Shown here: positions 23,310-36,050 of the stretch, one piece after another
Layout: every line of letters starts with the position of its first letter
Position numbering within the stretch: the stretch's first letter is position 1
Source of the DNA: Pseudorasbora parva
Lineage: Eukaryota; Chordata; Actinopteri; Cypriniformes; Gobionidae
DNA: 64,000 nt
Direction of reading: 5' to 3'
Assembly (NCBI RefSeq): GCF_024679245.1
Contig: NC_090178.1
Location: 14,946,861-15,010,860 of the forward strand
Notes under the pieces: model-generated
Database searches by the model: none
Seen by the model: the letters and a program-made list of their open reading frames with translations, nothing else
What the model was told of the DNA's origin: nothing
Translations under genes and position numbers: made by a program

Positions 23310-24652
23310 TTAAATGACTATCCTGGCCAGACTACTGTTGTCAGTGATATAAGTTTTTAAAATTAACATTATTTCTTAATGTCTAGGGACATATCAGGGC
23401 CATTTTATGATTAATTGAAATACATTTCTTACATACAGTTCGTTTAAAAATAATATAATTAAAATAAAGTAAAGTAATATGAAAAAACAACATACAATAA
23501 TGTTGATCCTTTGAAATGATAAAAAAATATATTCCTGTTATGGTTCATTTGAAAAGGCTTCTCATAAGCCCCCCCCCCCCCCCCCCCCCCCCCCCCCCAT
23601 CAAAACAGTGGCAAAATGCATAAAAGGTCCCATATTCCATCTAGGCCTGACAGTGAACTGCTGAAAAGATGCTGATGAAGCCGTGACCAAATGAAAAGAC
23701 GTGCTTCCAGCCTTAAAATCCAAACCAAAGTGACTTCGTCTGCATGACTCAAGTAGTTCAGGAATCGAAAGGCCTAATCTTATCAGCAAAGCATGTGGTT
23801 TAAGGAAATCGATTCCTGACCTCAGGAAAGCATTACGAACGAGCGGTAAATGGGCCTCTCTGTGAAGGCTCTTCTTTTGCTCAAGAACCTTCTCATCTTT
23901 CAAGGGGTCAACAATTAATAATTGCCTTCTCTGCTGATCTTTAATCTCATCCACTCCCCCAAAACAGCAAGAGAGAATGAGGAGGAAAGACGCAAAATGG
24001 AAAACATGCTATGAGGCTTCTTGTGGAAGTAAGAGATGATACAACTGCTGTTTTGGTGGTCTATCATTTTCATAAAGACACCAAACGCAAAGTCATTATT
24101 TGTGAGTGAAGGAGAGGACCACTGGCGCCAACAAGATTTGATTTCAGTAGCAGAAATTGGATTAGCAGCCATTAAGGGCCTCCTAACACATACATTTATA
24201 ATGCTGTGAAGAGATGCGTAACTGCAACCAGCTCCCCTTGACTTACACTGTGGACAAAATGTCTGGAAGGAGATCCAGTGAACCTGGAATCACAAAACGG
24301 TTGCATCAGTTTTACACACAGCATCTCAGCGCAAAACCCTGTTTTATCCTGCAATCCAGATTTACAGGTCTCATAATGTCTTGTTTCTAAATAAATTAAA
24401 CTAATTATGGATTACAGCATTTTTTTAAAGGTCAGAACTAATTCCCTGGTGCAATTAATGTTGTAATTAACCCAATTTAATTGTGTTTTGTGTATTTTAT
24501 AATCACCATAGGAACAGTTATTCATCACATGTTAGGTGATGAAAAAAATCAAGAAAATAAAATCAGTAATAAAACAGGCATATATAGGCTACACCAGGTT
24601 GTTTGTACGAAACATATAGGTATACAAATAAACAAATAATAATAATTAAAAT
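23310..24652. other. rspo2 intron, no gene; contains a 30-bp C run
   Basis: C30 homopolymer at 23,569-23,598. Minus-strand frames at 23,562-23,954 and 23,915-24,172 lack domains and splice context, so I treat them as chance. Confidence 0.6.
23569..23598. repeat. C30 homopolymer
   Basis: An uninterrupted run of 30 C on the plus strand. Confidence 0.95.
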
Positions 24653-24852
24653 NNNNNNNNNNNNNNNNNNNNNNNNNNNNNNNNNNNNNNNNNNNNNNNN
24701 NNNNNNNNNNNNNNNNNNNNNNNNNNNNNNNNNNNNNNNNNNNNNNNNNNNNNNNNNNNNNNNNNNNNNNNNNNNNNNNNNNNNNNNNNNNNNNNNNNNN
24801 NNNNNNNNNNNNNNNNNNNNNNNNNNNNNNNNNNNNNNNNNNNNNNNNNNNN
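24653..24852. other. assembly gap of 200 N
   Basis: Exactly 200 undetermined bases, a length that suggests a placeholder gap of unknown true size. Frames crossing it are meaningless. Confidence 0.99.
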
Positions 24853-26254
24853 ACAATTTCAAAGCAGCTTCCTCAACACTGCTCTGAGAAGACGATCCTT
24901 TAGGTCCATCTTGCTAACCAGCTGACAAGAAGCTTCTCTGCACAGTGTCACTTAGCCTAACAAGGTTACTCTGGATCATACCCCCCCCCCCCCCCTCTCT
25001 CCCTCTGAAGCTCTGCTTACTATCAGAAGGAATGATTTAAAACACATGCATTCCGAACTCAAAGCTAATGCTGAGATTAAGTGGGTCATTATTGTCTTAA
25101 TTCTGCGCAACTGTAGAAATGTAGAGAGATTAAGGAGCAGGTGAGTGTACCGCATTGGTTCTTTGAAGATATCCGCGCTCAAATGTCCACAACCATTAGA
25201 TCATCATCTTTAGCACAAAAACTTGCGTGACTGGTGCAGTGATTTATCTCATGGTTACTACTGCACTGTTATCAGGTCATGGGCCAGATCTGAACTGGAA
25301 ACATCTGAATGCTTTATCTTTAATGCAATACAAATAACGCATCTAGACTTTTTCAGAAATTCTATTTTTTGAAGGAAAAAATTCCAGGATTTTTCTCCAA
25401 ATAATGGACTTCAATGGCAACCAACGAGTTAAAGGTCCAAATCAATGCAGTTTCAATTCGAGGGGCTTCAGAGGCTCTGCATAATCCAAGCCAAGGAATA
25501 GGGTCTTCTCTAGTTAAAACGGAAAGGTCATGTCTTTGACGTACGTGTATTAATTTGGACCTTTAAACCAGTTGCTATTGAAGTACATTATATGGAGAAA
25601 TATCCTGGAATGTTTTCCTAAAAAACGTAATTTCTTCTCGACTTAAGAAAGAAAGACATGAACATCTTGGATGAGATGGGAGATGAGATTATCAGAAAAT
25701 TCATTTTGAAACAAATGCTTTAAGTGCATAAACGGTGCCATTGTGTTAGATGCATGCATTCGGTCTTAAAGCCTAATGGAAATATCTGCTGCTGTCTGTA
25801 ATTAATCTTAAACAAAAGACAAAGTCACTCACTGAAATAACTTTAGTAGATTTATTAAAGATTAATTGTATATTCAATTTAGTGAAGACTACGCAGTGTT
25901 TTAAAGTTTAACTTGGGGTTTAATGACCATTTTGAAAACGTACTGTTTAATGCAATAGTGTTTTTTTAAACTGTTCAAACAGATAAGTCCATGGGCTTGT
26001 TCCAGTCTGGACATTATTGATAGTACATCTCAAAACTGGGAAGTTCATGATTCAGATTCAGATTGTGATTTTTTTTTTATTATTATTATTATTTTGGGAA
26101 GATCACCCACCCCTAAAAGCAACCAATAACAGTTAATTTTGTTCTGCCTCATGCTTAGGTGCATTAAAATAATAACATCGATCTCCCCACAATAACAGAC
26201 TAGTGTGCAAGTTTACGGCAACAATGGTGCTGTGAACTTCACATGCTTTTAGCG
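24853..26254. other. rspo2 intron, no gene; one miniature-element copy
   Basis: A C15 run lies at 24,981-24,995, a palindromic-element copy at about 25,345-25,690, and a T/TTA run at 26,069-26,093. No exon seen. Confidence 0.65.
25345..25690. mobile_element. miniature inverted-repeat element, related to 59,379-60,205
   Basis: Shares text with the 59-kb element: ctccaaataatggacttcaa, ggtccaaatcaatgcagttt, ggctctgcataatccaagcc, ggaatagggtcttctctagt and cttggatgagatggg. The second half mirrors the first (caatttggacct-type text, then ccagttgctattgaagtaca), consistent with a long inverted-repeat element in a shortened form. Confidence 0.7.
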
Positions 26255-26471
26255 CAGGGCTGTCCAAACTAGGTCCTGGAGGCCCACTGTCCTGCAGAGT
26301 TTAGCTCCAACTTGCCTCAACACACCTGTTGGAAGTTTCTAGTATGCTTCTATGCTTCTTAGTATAGTTTCTAGTATTTTCTATTATTAGCTGGTTCAGC
26401 TGTGTTTCATTGTGTGTGGAGCTAAACTCTGCAGGACAGTGGCCCTCTAGGAGCAGGATTGGACACCCCTG
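26255..26471. mobile_element. short hAT-like miniature element with CAGGG...CCCTG ends
   Basis: Begins cagggctgtccaaactaggt and ends attggacacccctg. The subterminal sequences are inverted copies (actgtcctgcagagtttagc and gctaaactctgcaggacagt). It is 217 bp, without a frame, and a very common fish repeat. The flanking octamers are only partly alike, so the duplication has decayed or is absent. Confidence 0.8.
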
Positions 26472-26496
26472 GTTTAGTTGATCCTGATAAGCGCTC

Positions 26497-26833
26497 ATTC
26501 TCACAGTTGTAAACCAACCCGATCACACATAAATGCGTATAAATAGTACGAGTGTGCAATGTCGTGGAATGTATACGCCAAAACTCATTTTGGCGTGCAT
26601 ACGATACGCTGTTTTTCGTGTGCATATGATACGCACTTTATGGCGTATATATGACACGCGCTTGGGTAGGTTTAGGGTGGTGGGGTGGGGGGTTCGTATG
26701 TATAATACGCCATAAAATGCGTATCATATGCACGCGAAAAAACAGCGTGCCATAGACACGCCAAAATGAGTTTTGGCGTATACATTCCACGACATTGCAC
26801 ACTCGTACTATTTATACGCATTTTTGTGAGAAT
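26497..26833. mobile_element. palindromic (fold-back) element, fuller copy
   Basis: The outer ends attctcaca and tgtgagaat are inverse. The arms (aaatgcgtataaatagtacg..., tggaatgtatacgccaaaac...) are near-perfect inverted copies of each other across about 140 bp per side. The loop centre carries gggtaggtttagggtggtgg and gtggggggttcgtatg. The related copy at 21,773-22,051 lacks the outer ends. Confidence 0.85.
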
Positions 26834-29800
26834 ACCCTGTTGTAAACACAACTGCTTCTTCTTTCATAAGGCGGTTTGGCATCACAATGGCTTTGTTTCC
26901 AGGCGGACTGTTAAAGAACGTGTCACAAACGTCTATCAGAATTCTTGGAGAATTCAACCAATCAGATGAAGTGAAGTGTTTCTAATTTTGTGAATAATTT
27001 ATAAAAGAAAATAATAATAATAAAATTGTAGTCAATACCCAGAAACATGAATTAAGGCTGACCAATAAATTACTCTGTTATAAATTACTCTGACCAATGC
27101 TGATTTCAGATATGTGGAGCTCCCATTCTATTCAGAATTTAGCCATTCGCCAGCAGATTTGAGTGATGCCCACTACGAGTTACCACGGAGATGCCAGCTG
27201 CCCTCTACACCACACACAGAAGCTGATATGCCTGCCACCGCAAACCCATAGAGAAGGCTGCAAAACAGCTTTTGTGGTCTCCTATCTCACTGCCTGACTC
27301 ACCCCCACATCTGGGCATAAGTACATAGAGCTGTAGTCTCGTGTCCCTCAGAAAATGAGGCATAATTAGCTTTAGTTTCATTTAATTACTGCCTAAATGT
27401 TATGTTACATTTCTGACGAACGACATAAAAAGCTTCCACAGCTTTATCAAAGAGAACCTCTGTGCTATTTTAGCACGCATCCAATGCCATTACCAACCGG
27501 GACTGAGAAACGGCAGTAGGATGATAAAGATCAAGGGAATACCACATATTCATAATTTGTGTCACATGCCACAATTTCACAAATGCATCATTTCTGATAA
27601 GGCAAATAGCCGAGGTAAAACTATTCTGTTTTTCTGGAGTCGCTTAAGTCTATTCAAAACTTCAGTGCGGCACTTTGATCTGTCAGATTTACGTAAACAT
27701 CTGTTCCGTGCTGATAAAACGAAGGAATGATATACTAGTGGATCTTATCAAATCTGCTATCGTCGGATTGCGAGGAAAAGAACTGATGTGCGGTTCTACT
27801 TGCCCAGGCATTTTGTGACTAACATCTCGTAATGTTTAAGAACACCTTTTGCTTATACGTACAAAAAAACAGTTGCTATAATTAGCTTATGAGTAAGGCT
27901 TCTGTCTTTGCTGAAATACAAACAGGCAAGAGCAAATCTCATCCCTGGAATCCATCACATTTTGCTTGCTCCACAACTGTACAATTACTGTAAATTTAAA
28001 AGCTCGTTTTAATGTTTGTCCTGAAAATGAAAAAGAAAAAAGAAGAAGAAAAAAATATCAACAGCTTTGCCAAGGATGTGACCTCGTCACACTACAATTA
28101 CACAAACTATTTGATGGAACATTTGTTTTCGATTTCACTCCTGAAGCTGCATTTCCTGCGAGTGCTGTGGGTGATGGGAAGTGCAGCCTGTGTGTGTGTG
28201 TGTCATGGCAAATGAGAACATCGTAACCTTCCTATACAGGGGCCAAACTTCAGATTTTGTCATGTAATGTACATATGGATGCAGAGGTAGAACTATTTTA
28301 CACCACAATGTGCGGTTGTCCTGGCAGGAGAGTGAACGTTCATTATTGTGGAGTTATGGGAAACATTTGGGGCCGCCGCCACCAGTGGGGCTTTTCAAAC
28401 AGGGCTCCATGTTAAATTCATACAATCTAATCTGTTCCTTATATAAATACACACTGAGGCGCAGCCATACTATAAAGCGAACCTGTAGGCTACATCTCGA
28501 GTCGAGAACGTTCCTGTCATAACCCCGTCTGGGCCATATGTGTTTCTGAGCTATACACCCGACCGTTTCAGATCTGTTTGCTCCCCAAGGGCGCTTCTGG
28601 AGGATGTAAGAGGAAATTGTACGGCATGATGTGTTCCTTATATCTCATTTCAGAAACAAGGCCTTCAATCTCCGTCTCCAATGGGGAACAGAGAGGAAAT
28701 CTGCCTCGTGTCTCCAGGAACCGAGCGGGCTTCTACATAAAGAGGAAGTGCCCATGAGGCAGACGAGCTGTGCCAAATCAGACAGGCTTACACACTAAAA
28801 CTGAAGAGAGTAGTGTGCAAGTGTGTGTGTTTTTTCGAGGGCAGGGACCCTCTGTGAAATGCTTCAAGTCAAGGGCGTCACGCTTGCTTTCCTTTCCTAA
28901 CCTCAATTTATAAAATTCCCTTCAAAGAGCTTTCATGTGTCTAAGTGGTGTGCTTGTATCCTTTCGAGACAACTTAAGAAGAGCAATAGAAACTTTTGTA
29001 CTTGAATCTGTGGGCCTGTGGGGCTGTGAGGTGTGTTGAATGTTTTGAGGATCTAGATGCAAAGGTTCCTGTCAACCCAAAACCACTCACCTGAGTGAAA
29101 CTGACAGCTTTTATCATCTACCTATGGAGCCGCCCCGGTGCCAGTAATTCCCCTGGTTCTACTACAGTACTTTTGCTAAGCTCTTTCAAGGCCCAACCGG
29201 GTCAAGGGTTTCACACCGCAGCAATGGTTAGAAAAACAGGAACATGTCAGGGAAAAGATCCAAAAGTAACTAGAGGTAGCAGGGATTTGTCCTACATCCA
29301 GGTATTAAGTATAAACACTGGAATATGGAGACTTGGGACCTGGATTAATGTTGAGAGACAAACAAACCAGCTAAAAGAGTGGGGAAAAACACTGAGGATT
29401 TCGTTTATTGCCGTAAGGAAAATGTGCTGAAATTACAGTTCTGAATAAAATCTGAATTAATTAAGATAAGAAAACTAGTTTCTACCAAGACCGACAGCCC
29501 CATTTAAAAAGGAAATGTGAGGGTAGATTTTTAACTTAAAACTATAACTAAAATAAAAATGTATTAAAGCTAAATGAAAAAAAGATAATACAGATATATA
29601 AAAAAAGGTTTGTGTTAAAATCTATTTGATTTTCAATTCATTTTAATTCTATTCCCTTACATTTAAAACAAAATTACAATTCTTCATTCTGTTTTTACCA
29701 AATACAATTCAAATACAGGAATTTAACAGGAATTTAAAGAAGCTCTCGATTCAGCTCTGCATAGGTCATAACCTCATTTACAGCCCATCTGTTTATTTTC

Positions 29801-30575
29801 TGGAATTTACCCAATTGCAAATTGACACAGTCTCTTTTGGCTCTTCCCTGCTGTGTGTATTCAAGCTTGGATGTGAAAACACCTAAAAACACACGCATCC
29901 AGCAGCAAACGACACTTTGTTTTGTCTGGGTGTCTGTTTTGTTGGTCCAAGCCGTTGGATGTGAGTGGGTCAGAAGCCACAGCTTCTCTCAGTATCGTGA
30001 GGCTCTGATTACAAGCTGTGATGTCTCAATAAAAATGCCCGAGAGAGGACAGAAGATTTTAGCGGTTGAGTTGGTGCAACTGTGCACCAGATGTTGAAAG
30101 TCATACCCCGCTCCCAGCTAGCCCCAAAGAGGGGGTGGTCTAGGACTTGCCAGTGTCCCACTGATATTGCGGGAACATGAAACGGAACCTCGGCATACAC
30201 GCTATCAAATGTTGAGCTTATACATTAGTGCTTATGTGAATGCATGTTTATTGAAGGCTGTGTGGAGGAAGTGTCTTGCCTATCATGTGTGATGTGTGTA
30301 CGGCTGATGTGTGTGTCTGTGGAGATGAAAGCATGTGTGGGGCCTTGCGGAAGGGCTTGCAGTGGGCTACGCAGGGGCCTTGAAAACAAAAGGGCCACAT
30401 TCAAATGGAAAACGCTAAACGATTGCAGCCTAATTCGAGTGATGACAAACCTATGATGCTATGATGAGACAAAAAAACTGCTTAAACTCACTGTTGCTAG
30501 AATGTATATTGTGAAATAAACATGGACTGCCTTAATCTGTATCTATACCTGGTATGGCATGATGCAAGTAGAAGG
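26834..30575. other. rspo2 intron, no gene seen
   Basis: Mostly plain DNA without strong repeat signatures. The frames at 29,095-29,430 and 29,822-30,097 on the plus strand have no domain. Stretches such as 27,080-27,420 and 28,540-28,770 are of balanced composition and might be conserved non-coding DNA, but this needs alignment. Confidence 0.5.
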
Positions 30576-30577
30576 AA

Positions 30578-30778
30578 AGGATGGATGGATGGATGGATGG
30601 AAGGAAGGAAGGAAGGAAGGAAGGAAGGAAGGAAGGAAGGAAGGAAGGAAGGAAGGAAGGAAGGAAGGAAGGAAGGAAGGAAGGAAGGAAGGAAGGAAGG
30701 AAGGAAGGAAGGAAGGAAGGAAGGAAGGAAGGAAGGAAGGAAGGAAGGAAGGAAGGAAGGAAGGAAGGAAGGAAGGAA
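30578..30778. repeat. GGAT then (GGAA)45 array
   Basis: Five GGAT units (30,578-30,598), then about 180 bp of uninterrupted GGAA. GGAA is the core of ETS-factor binding sites. Frames of KEGR or SFLP repeats here are not genes. Confidence 0.98.
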
Positions 30779-31084
30779 TTGTGAAGTTACAGTGTCTCTG
30801 AAACTAAGATTTTTTTCTTTTCTATATTCAAGTATATGAATATAATGAAAACTATTTAAATTTTGACTCTCAATAGAATGAAATAATCGCAATTTATCTC
30901 CCGGTTTCTGACCCTTCTTCAGAAAGCAAAATTAAATCGTAATAAAATAGGTTGATTTGAATTTTTAAATCATCACTGTCAAATATATTTAATTAATATC
31001 TTAAAAATATCTCTCAAATTCTTCACAGACTCTCTTTGTGGAGCACTGGGGGGCCTGACTGAAATATCAAGAATCAAATTAATT
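30779..31084. other. spacer between tetranucleotide arrays, nothing seen
   Basis: AT-rich DNA without a recognised element. Confidence 0.6.
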
Positions 31085-31262
<178 letters not shown>

Positions 31263-31277
31263 CAAAAAGCAGGCCAG

Positions 31278-31516
<239 letters not shown>

Positions 31517-33118
31517 CCCCTCACCCCCTCTCTTTCACTGGACTCCACATTTATGGTTCATGCCTGTGGAATGACGACGGATTCTCCATATAAAAGCCGA
31601 CAGGCTCATGGCATGTTTCAAATATTAAAGACAGTTGTTGACAGAATGACAGGGACCATGTTTATTTTGGTCAGGGAGCAGGGCACTTTGTGGGGAGTTA
31701 ATCAGAACCCCCTCCCCCTCCCCACAAGGAATTTAACTGTGAAGAAAAAAAAAAAGTGAAAACTACGGCCCGGGACTACTGGTAATGATATTCGCTCTTT
31801 GCGGAAGATTTAGCACTGGCAGAACTCTTCAGAGATCAAATTTAGGCAGAGGGTGTCACACAAATTATACAGCAGGTGAGAAGTTGCCTGAACTAATGTA
31901 CTCCCTGACTGACAGCTATGACTTTTAGAAGGCTTCTAACCTGAATGACTTGGGCTCTCCAGTAGGGAATACATTTGTTTTCTAATTGTCAAAAGCTGCA
32001 ATCTTCTGTTAGCAAGAGGGCAATCAAAGTGACTTTCAAGTTAGAGGGTATGCAAACCTTTCTATGTAAACATAGATCTGAACATCCAGCAAATTCTGAA
32101 GTGAGACTGAGACTCATCATGAAGCTCAATAGTTAGCAAGATAAACATTTGCATTGCTATCAAAGCTATAGACATATGATTGATTTGATATTTACTTCTT
32201 CTCCCAAACTTAAAAGCTTCAAGATCAACAAAAGTATGGAATCCCTTTTCCACTTGAGTAAAGGTTTTTTAAAAGTGTATAATGTCACAATTATGAGCAA
32301 TAAAATTGCAATTGTGAGATAATGTGCAATAAACCAATCGGAGTCTCATCACCCATTCCCTTTAAAAAACAGTTGTGCTCGCACCATGGCAGATTTGCTA
32401 TTTACATGGCGGAATTTGCGAGCAAAAAAAAACTGAACACAGACACGAATCCTTATTTTTAATATTTCAAAATATTTGCGTGCTGCTGCGCGTCCCTGTG
32501 TGTGCAATAAGCAGAGTGTATGCACGTTGTGCACCTGCCTACAGGGACATATTAATAACATGCCCTTTAAATAACACAAAAAATACTACGTTCATTTTTA
32601 GTCGGCTCAAAATAGCAACACGCCAACGGATTTGCCTGAACACACCTCTTTTTTTTAAGACCAGCACGCCCATGGGCGAACAGAAGGGTACGCGTGCATT
32701 TGCCATTCAAACAACGTGGAGCTGGATATGAAAATGATAACTGCGTCGGACTGAAACTAGCAAAATGCACTTGCGTCACGCCTGCCGTTGCATTGTGCCG
32801 GGTGTATGATAAGGCCCATAATGTCAGAATTGAAATGAAAAGTTACAATTGTTAAAGATATAACATAAGATTGTGAGAAAGATTGTCAGGATTACAATAT
32901 AAAGATCCATTCTGAGAGTTAAATTCACAATTCAAAATGTCAAGTTATGAAATTTAATACCTTTTTATTTTGATGGACTTCACTTAATCAGTGATCATCA
33001 TAGTTTAGGTCAGTTAAAAAATAAACAAAGCATTGATTTCAGATTAAACAATGAAAAATAAATGTCTTGCTATCAGGAGCTAGTTGCATAAACTTAGCCA
33101 CTATGTTAAGACTGTGTC
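31517..33118. other. rspo2 intron, no gene; dispersed repeat pieces
   Basis: About 32,270-32,950 appears to be a nested repeat. cacaattatgagcaataaaa-type text occurs on both sides of a CpG-containing insert (32,340-32,820) that begins gagtctcatcacccattccc and ends gtgtatgataaggccc. No coding exon. Confidence 0.4.
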
Positions 33119-33685
33119 TTAAAGGTGCACTATGTAGTATTTTTGCAGTAAAATATCCAAAAAGCACTAGGCCGGTGTTATATATTTTGTTCAGTTGAGT
33201 ACCTACAATATCCCAAATGTTTCCAACTATTTGTAAATTGTGAGAAAATTGCTATTTTAATTAAGGACCGGGACGTTTCAGTATAGCGTTTGAGGAAGTC
33301 GTCTGTCAATTGCGTCATATCTGTGCTACCCTCGGTTTCGGGTTTTATTTGGCAGGATCGCTTTACTCTTAGCAGTGTGAACAAGTAAACGCACGGAGTA
33401 ACGTCATAACATCATTTTTAACACACTTACATGTATCTAATATGATAAACAGAGCTGCATTACCTCATAATCATAACCGGAAGAGTAGATCAGTGCAGGC
33501 GCCCGGCAAATGTGTCCCGTCCCGTCATAATAAAAGTCCCGGTGTTTGCGAGGCGGGTGTTTGTATAACAATCTTTCCAGCGGCCGTGCTCAGGTCCACA
33601 ACACTCAGTCCTGCTCTGCTTTACACTACAGTAACGTTAAGTCTTACTTTTCTAATTCAAATTGAATCGATCTACCATTTTATGT
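33119..33685. repeat. dispersed repeat starting at a TTAA (ttaaaggtgcactatgtagt)
   Basis: Begins with TTAA then aggtgcactatgtagtattt and runs through caatatcccaaatgtttcca and taaggaccgggacgtttcag, typical of an abundant cyprinid element. The far end was not located, so it may be truncated. The 33,178-33,384 minus and 33,442-33,687 plus frames belong to the repeat. Confidence 0.55.
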
Positions 33686-35426
33686 AACAGATTTACATAA
33701 AAGTTAGGACCAGTCTTAAAGAAAAAAAATGAGATGACTTACTTTTAAGACTAGACTAAGTGGTTGATGCAACCGGCCCCAGGCACCTTTCGAAAAGCAC
33801 AAAAACAGCAATCAGTGTATTTGGATATCAATACCTCAATGACTTCTTATGAATAATTCAATAAGAATCATTAAGGATCAATAATTATTGATAAACACCA
33901 TTCACTGATGACCTTAGACCAGATGTCCAATCTCCGATGCCTCATCTTTAGTCTGGCTTTAAATGGACATTACGTTTTGCAGACACTTTTATCCAAATCA
34001 ACATATAAACGAGTTTATTTACGAGTTTAAACGATTAATCATATGGATCCAATAACATTAGCAGTGGCGCAATACAAACATTTAAACAAAGACCAAAAGG
34101 GTATAGACGCAGCAGGAAAAAGTATGGGATCTGTTGTGTGAATCCAGAAAAGCGTCTTGGCTGTGAAACCGCGGCCCCCTGCTTCCATGTCAGTCCTGCG
34201 GAGTCAGCTAATTAAAGAAAGATTAGTCCATTGGCACACCAGTCACAACAGACCTGGGCGCAAGGCACGGATAATCTCCCAACGCGGCAGCCAATTAGTG
34301 AGCTCCACTTGCCCTGGGAAAGCAGCGCACGCTGTGCTCCAGCTCTATCCAGTGATAGCCCGCAATATTACCCAGACGTAATACACCATTTATCATTCCT
34401 GAATTTCAACACCGAGTCAGGATCTCATCGGGAGTCGTCATCTGCGGATCACTTTCTCCTGCGAGAGGCCCAAGTTTTAGTGGGAAGCGCGAGGCAGCCT
34501 GACAGTTATTAAATAAATAAGTGCAAACACACACTCTCGGCAGCAGTGGCGAGAGGCGTCCGCTATTTGTTTTGGAGGGGGGCGCTCGGCACAGGGCGAG
34601 CGTAAGAGACTCGCATAAGAAGTGAATTAGTTGTCTGTGGACGCTCGCATCTGTAGCAGGAATGTTTGACACTCAAAAGACGTTCAAATATGGATTTGGA
34701 TTTTGGTTTTCCAAACTAAACACAGCCCTTAAGTCAGATCATAGAACGTAATTAAAATGCTCGGAGGACAAGGTTATCCTGCCAAGCCCCCGAAATCAGT
34801 CCGCTAACTAACCATAAACACACCAGCGCCACACAAAGCCGCGCACACATTAAAACCAAACTCCGCCAGTGTTTTCTCTGTGGCACAGGGGGGCATGCCT
34901 TGCTGCGGGTCTCATCCTGCTTCCCTCAATAACAGATTAAAGGCAATTACTCCTCTGTGGGCATCACTTTACCATAGTCTCCATCTGGCTCCCAGACTGG
35001 CCTGGACTGACAAGCAGAGGATTTAGGGGGTGTGGGTGGAGCTCCATCCTCATCCGAAGACGGGAAGGCAAATAGCGCCTCTGCGGCCATTGATATCCCC
35101 ATAACATATAAAGTGAGTATTACATTCAAGGTAGCCTTATTGTCACGCCAGCCATATACAGTATATGTACACAGAGCGGGTGACATACCGTTCCTCTTTG
35201 GCCCTGTGGTGCAACATTTAAATTGTCACAACATAGAGAATAAGTGCAAATATCAATCCAAGTAAAATTAAAAAATGTATTCACCCAAAACCTGTGCGTA
35301 CCAAACCTGTATGACTTTGAATATAAAATGTCAGATTTTGAAGAACTTCAGAACGTCAATGTAGTCCAAAATACTGGTGTGCACAGGATTGATTTTTCAG
35401 TCCTGCACCTGCTAAAAACAGTTTCT
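33686..35426. other. rspo2 intron, no gene; possible conserved non-coding DNA
   Basis: 34,140-34,660 is GC-richer, non-repetitive DNA (for example tcagctaattaaagaaagat, cgcaatattacccagacgta) and could be a conserved enhancer. A degraded copy of the cagacgcttttatcc teleost repeat core is at 33,979-33,998. No exon seen. Confidence 0.4.
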
Positions 35427-36050
35427 AAGGTCCCGTCCACACGGAGACGGGTTTAGCTGTATACGTATAAATGTCGTACCGTATCAGCGTTTCGTCCACA
35501 CGGATCCGGCGTTTTGGAAGCATGAATTATGATATTTTTTGAAACCGGGTCCCAAAAGTTATAAATCTGAAAATAACAATCTTCCGTTTTCGTGTGTACA
35601 GCGAATCCATATATTTTCTGAAACGGTGATGTCATCACACTACGTCCAGCAGGTGAAAGAGTTAAGGGATACAACTACGGGCACTGGCCATGCGCACATC
35701 AATATCGCGTCATTTAATTAACGTATCTGCATTATTGTAAGGGAATGTTTTGGGTTGGGGTAGGTGTAGGCATTAATAAAACACATCTGTTAAGTAGCAA
35801 ATGTATTTATTGTAATTTTATCGTGAGATTTTGCCTCACCTTCGACCACTGCTATACCCCTTCTAGCCACAACTCTTCTTCTCCGTTTTTAGTGTATTTC
35901 TGTGGCAGAATTACAGCGCCACACACTGGCCTGGCATGCAAACTACATCGCTTTTAGTCGGTTTTGGTGATCTTGTGTAGATGCAGATATTTCTTGAAAC
36001 GAGGGGGAAAAAAATTCGGATTGGGAAAGCTCTGGCTTCGTGTGGACTAA
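35427..36050. mobile_element. non-autonomous DNA transposon (gtcccgtccacacgg ends)
   Basis: The left end is aaggtcccgtccacacggag and the right end is cttcgtgtggactaaa, sharing inverted GTCCACACG. Internally gtttcgtccacacggatccg echoes the end. The 35,453-35,674 frame is a repeat translation. Confidence 0.6.

Noticed and set aside
23562..24172. Two minus-strand frames of 130 and 85 codons considered as possible extra rspo2 exons
   Set aside because: No similarity to R-spondin, no matching phase-1 splice sites; one starts in the C homopolymer. The thrombospondin-to-tail junction is already complete.
24563..24887. Frames reading through undetermined bases
   Set aside because: They span the 200-N gap.
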